The notes under the pieces were generated by a model. It ran no database searches. It was not told where the DNA came from and saw nothing but the letters and a program-made list of their open reading frames with translations. A program made the position numbers and the translations under genes. A stretch of DNA of 64,000 nucleotides from Thiopseudomonas alkaliphila (GTDB taxonomy: Bacteria; Pseudomonadota; Gammaproteobacteria; Pseudomonadales; Pseudomonadaceae), in assembly GCF_001267175.1 (NCBI RefSeq), contig NZ_CP012358.1, positions 2,169,001-2,233,000 on the forward strand. The letters are read 5' to 3'. This document shows, in pieces, positions 62,457 through 64,000 of this stretch (the stretch's first letter is position 1; every line of letters begins with the position of its first letter).

Positions 62457-63341
62457 ATGAAAACTACCTATCCTACCGTAGCCGACTATGTGGGACAGAC
62501 CCCTTTAGTGCGTTTGCAGCGCTTGCCAGGTCAAACCAGCAACACCTTATTAGTAAAGTTAGAAGGTAACAATCCTGCAGGATCAGTTAAAGATCGTCCT
62601 GCGTTGTCGATGATTGAGCATGCAGAGCGTGCGGGTAACATTGCACCGGGGGATACCTTAATTGAAGCCACCTCAGGCAATACAGGGATTGCCCTAGCAA
62701 TGGTGGCGGCAATTAAAGGTTATCGTATGGTGTTAATCATGCCGGATAACTCCACTGCCGAGCGCAAAGCTTCAATGAGTGCCTACGGTGCTGAGTTGAT
62801 CTTGGTTGAAAGTATGGAAGCAGCGCGGGACTTAGCCCTAGAGATGCAAGCTAAAGGGCAGGGTAAGGTGTTAAATCAATTTGCCAATCCGGATAATCCA
62901 TGCGCGCATTATCTGAGTACTGGCCCTGAAATTTGGCAGCAAACCGACGGGCAGATTACCCACTTTATTAGCTCGATGGGCACCACTGGCACCATTATGG
63001 GGGTGTCGCGCTATTTAAAAGAACAAAATCCACAAGTACAGATTGTGGGTTTGCAACCCACCGAAGGGGCTTCTATTCCAGGTATTCGCCGCTGGGCTCC
63101 AGAGTATTTGCCAGAAATTTTTGAGCCAGCACGGGTAGATCAAGTGGTCGATATGAGCCAAGAGCGTGCTGAAGAGTGTATGCGTCGTTTAGCTCGTGAA
63201 GAAGGCATCTTCTGTGGCGTATCTTCTGGTGGTGCGGTTGCTGCTATGCTCGACTTATCCGAACAGCTAGAAAATGCAGTGTTGGTGGCGATTATTTGTG
63301 ATCGTGGTGACCGTTATCTATCCAGCGGTTTATTTGCATGA
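62457..63341 (+). CDS. cysM: Cysteine synthase B (O-acetylserine sulfhydrylase)
   Basis: 294-residue PLP enzyme forming cysteine from O-acetylserine and sulfide or thiosulfate. The cofactor lysine is K45 in NPAGSVKDRPAL, the substrate loop is EATSGNTGIALA, and the C-terminal GVSSGGA binds the cofactor phosphate side. The length and the RRWAPEYLP segment indicate CysM rather than CysK. Its stop overlaps the rlmD start (ATGA), so the two genes are coupled. Confidence 0.95.
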   Translation: MKTTYPTVADYVGQTPLVRLQRLPGQTSNTLLVKLEGNNPAGSVKDRPALSMIEHAERAGNIAPGDTLIEATSGNTGIALAMVAAIKGYRMVLIMPDNSTAERKASMSAYGAELILVESMEAARDLALEMQAKGQGKVLNQFANPDNPCAHYLSTGPEIWQQTDGQITHFISSMGTTGTIMGVSRYLKEQNPQVQIVGLQPTEGASIPGIRRWAPEYLPEIFEPARVDQVVDMSQERAEECMRRLAREEGIFCGVSSGGAVAAMLDLSEQLENAVLVAIICDRGDRYLSSGLFA

Positions 63342-64000
63342 GTCAGGGTAAAGGCGGTTTACGCTTTCAGCCAGCAGGTGGCGCTAGGCAGGCCAAAATA
63401 CCCGTGGGGAAAAAACAAACGTTGCGCATTGAGCGCTTAGCCCACGATGGCCGCGGAATCGCTTTTGAGCAAGGGCGTACGTGGTTTGTAGCTGGCGCTT
63501 TGCCAGAAGAGCAGGTGCGAGCTGAGGTCTTAGCGGTGCGCAGTAAGGTTGTTGAGGCCAGAGCGGATCAAGTGTTAGCGGCTAGCCCGCAGCGTCAGGC
63601 TGCTTTTTGTCCACACTATGGCGTCTGTGGCGGCTGTACCTTGCAGCATTTATCCAGTGAGCAGCAGCTCATCTTTAAACAGCAAGCAGTACAGGAGTTA
63701 TTGGCGAAAGAAGGGCTACAGCATTTGCCTTGGCAGCCAGCTATTACTGGGGCGGCTCAAGGCTATCGACGAAGAGCGCGGATAGCCTTGTATTTTTCAC
63801 GTAAAACGCGTCAGCTTCAGGTTGGGTTTCGTGCTCTAGGCAGCACGCAGATTATCGCGATTGATAATTGCTCGATCTTAGAGCCAGCACTGCAGCAGCT
63901 ATATCAAGCCTTGCTGCCGATATTACAGCAGCTAAAACAGCCAGAAGTATTAGGTCATTTAGAGCTATTTAGCGGTGATCAGCTGGCATTCTTTTTACGT
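63338..64000 (+). CDS. rlmD: 23S rRNA (uracil-1939-C5)-methyltransferase, N-terminal part
   Basis: Open to the right edge; 221 codons are visible of about 450. After a short Gly-rich start, residues about 25-80 form a TRAM domain (RIERLAHDGRGIAFEQGR). The [4Fe-4S] cluster cysteines C91, C97 and C100 follow (CPHYGVCGGC), and YRRRARIAL begins the central domain. The fourth ligand is likely the Cys of IDNCSIL. The enzyme methylates U1939 of 23S rRNA. The methyltransferase half lies beyond the window. The order gacS-cysM-rlmD is that of Pseudomonas. Confidence 0.93.
   Translation, partial: MSQGKGGLRFQPAGGARQAKIPVGKKQTLRIERLAHDGRGIAFEQGRTWFVAGALPEEQVRAEVLAVRSKVVEARADQVLAASPQRQAAFCPHYGVCGGCTLQHLSSEQQLIFKQQAVQELLAKEGLQHLPWQPAITGAAQGYRRRARIALYFSRKTRQLQVGFRALGSTQIIAIDNCSILEPALQQLYQALLPILQQLKQPEVLGHLELFSGDQLAFFLR

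Overview
The window is chromosomal DNA from a gammaproteobacterium, almost certainly in the Pseudomonadaceae. Several gene neighbourhoods match Pseudomonas: algR-hemC-hemD-hemX-hemY-dsbB; gacS-cysM-rlmD; a DTW protein-erdR-dgkA; holD-like-rimI-carbonic anhydrase; a bkdA1-bkdA2-bkdB operon; and prpB-prpC-acnD-prpF behind a GntR regulator. By eye the base composition is close to half G+C, lower than typical Pseudomonas, so a lower-GC branch of the family (Thiopseudomonas/Denitrificimonas type) is plausible; this is an impression, not a calculation. I saw no rRNA, tRNA, CRISPR array, insertion sequence, prophage or integration site. The window is densely packed core genome, with about 57 genes. 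Layout: 1-1550 (minus) holds a TRAP transporter, cut by the left edge. 1946-2872 is a FabH-like ketoacyl-ACP synthase. 3105-9929 is the 2-methylcitrate (propionate) cluster: GntR regulator, prpB, prpC, acnD, prpF. A methyltransferase (10058-10870) is followed on the minus strand by a three-gene export operon: TolC-like, HlyD-like, and a tandem-duplicated ABC-2 permease with no ATPase. 15875-20821 is an acyl-CoA module: acyl-CoA synthetase, thiolase, AraC regulator and a short acyl-CoA-dehydrogenase-like protein. 21150-26799 has tapT, erdR, dgkA, metY, a tandem universal stress protein and rtcB. 26914-30901 has leuA, a holD-like gene, rimI, can and a small membrane protein. 30960-34489 (minus) is the branched-chain keto acid dehydrogenase operon without lpdV. 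34723-42947 holds yaeQ, recJ, a lipoprotein, cmoM, polA, an SDR and a PAP2 enzyme. 43083-48199 holds hslO, pckA, zwf and hexR. 48251-58137 is a long minus-strand block: thioesterase, SMI1/KNR4, TerC, MscS, yheS, dsbB, hemYXDC and an AlgR-like regulator. 58613-64000 holds a coiled-coil membrane protein, gacS, cysM and the start of rlmD. Metabolically, the window is rich in carboxylate, propionate, fatty-acid and branched-chain amino-acid use (TRAP, prp, acyl-CoA, bkd). These link to central carbon through pckA, zwf/hexR and the acetate regulator ErdR. The control genes are GacS, an AlgR-like protein, HexR, ErdR, a GntR and an AraC regulator. No obvious new defence or mobile system is present. 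The strongest oddities are: an AlgR-like regulator whose receiver has lost conserved residues and whose partner kinase gene algZ is missing next door; an ABC-2 export operon without an ATPase; a hexanucleotide repeat in bkdB; and several strong perfect hairpins without U-tracts, exactly between convergent genes.
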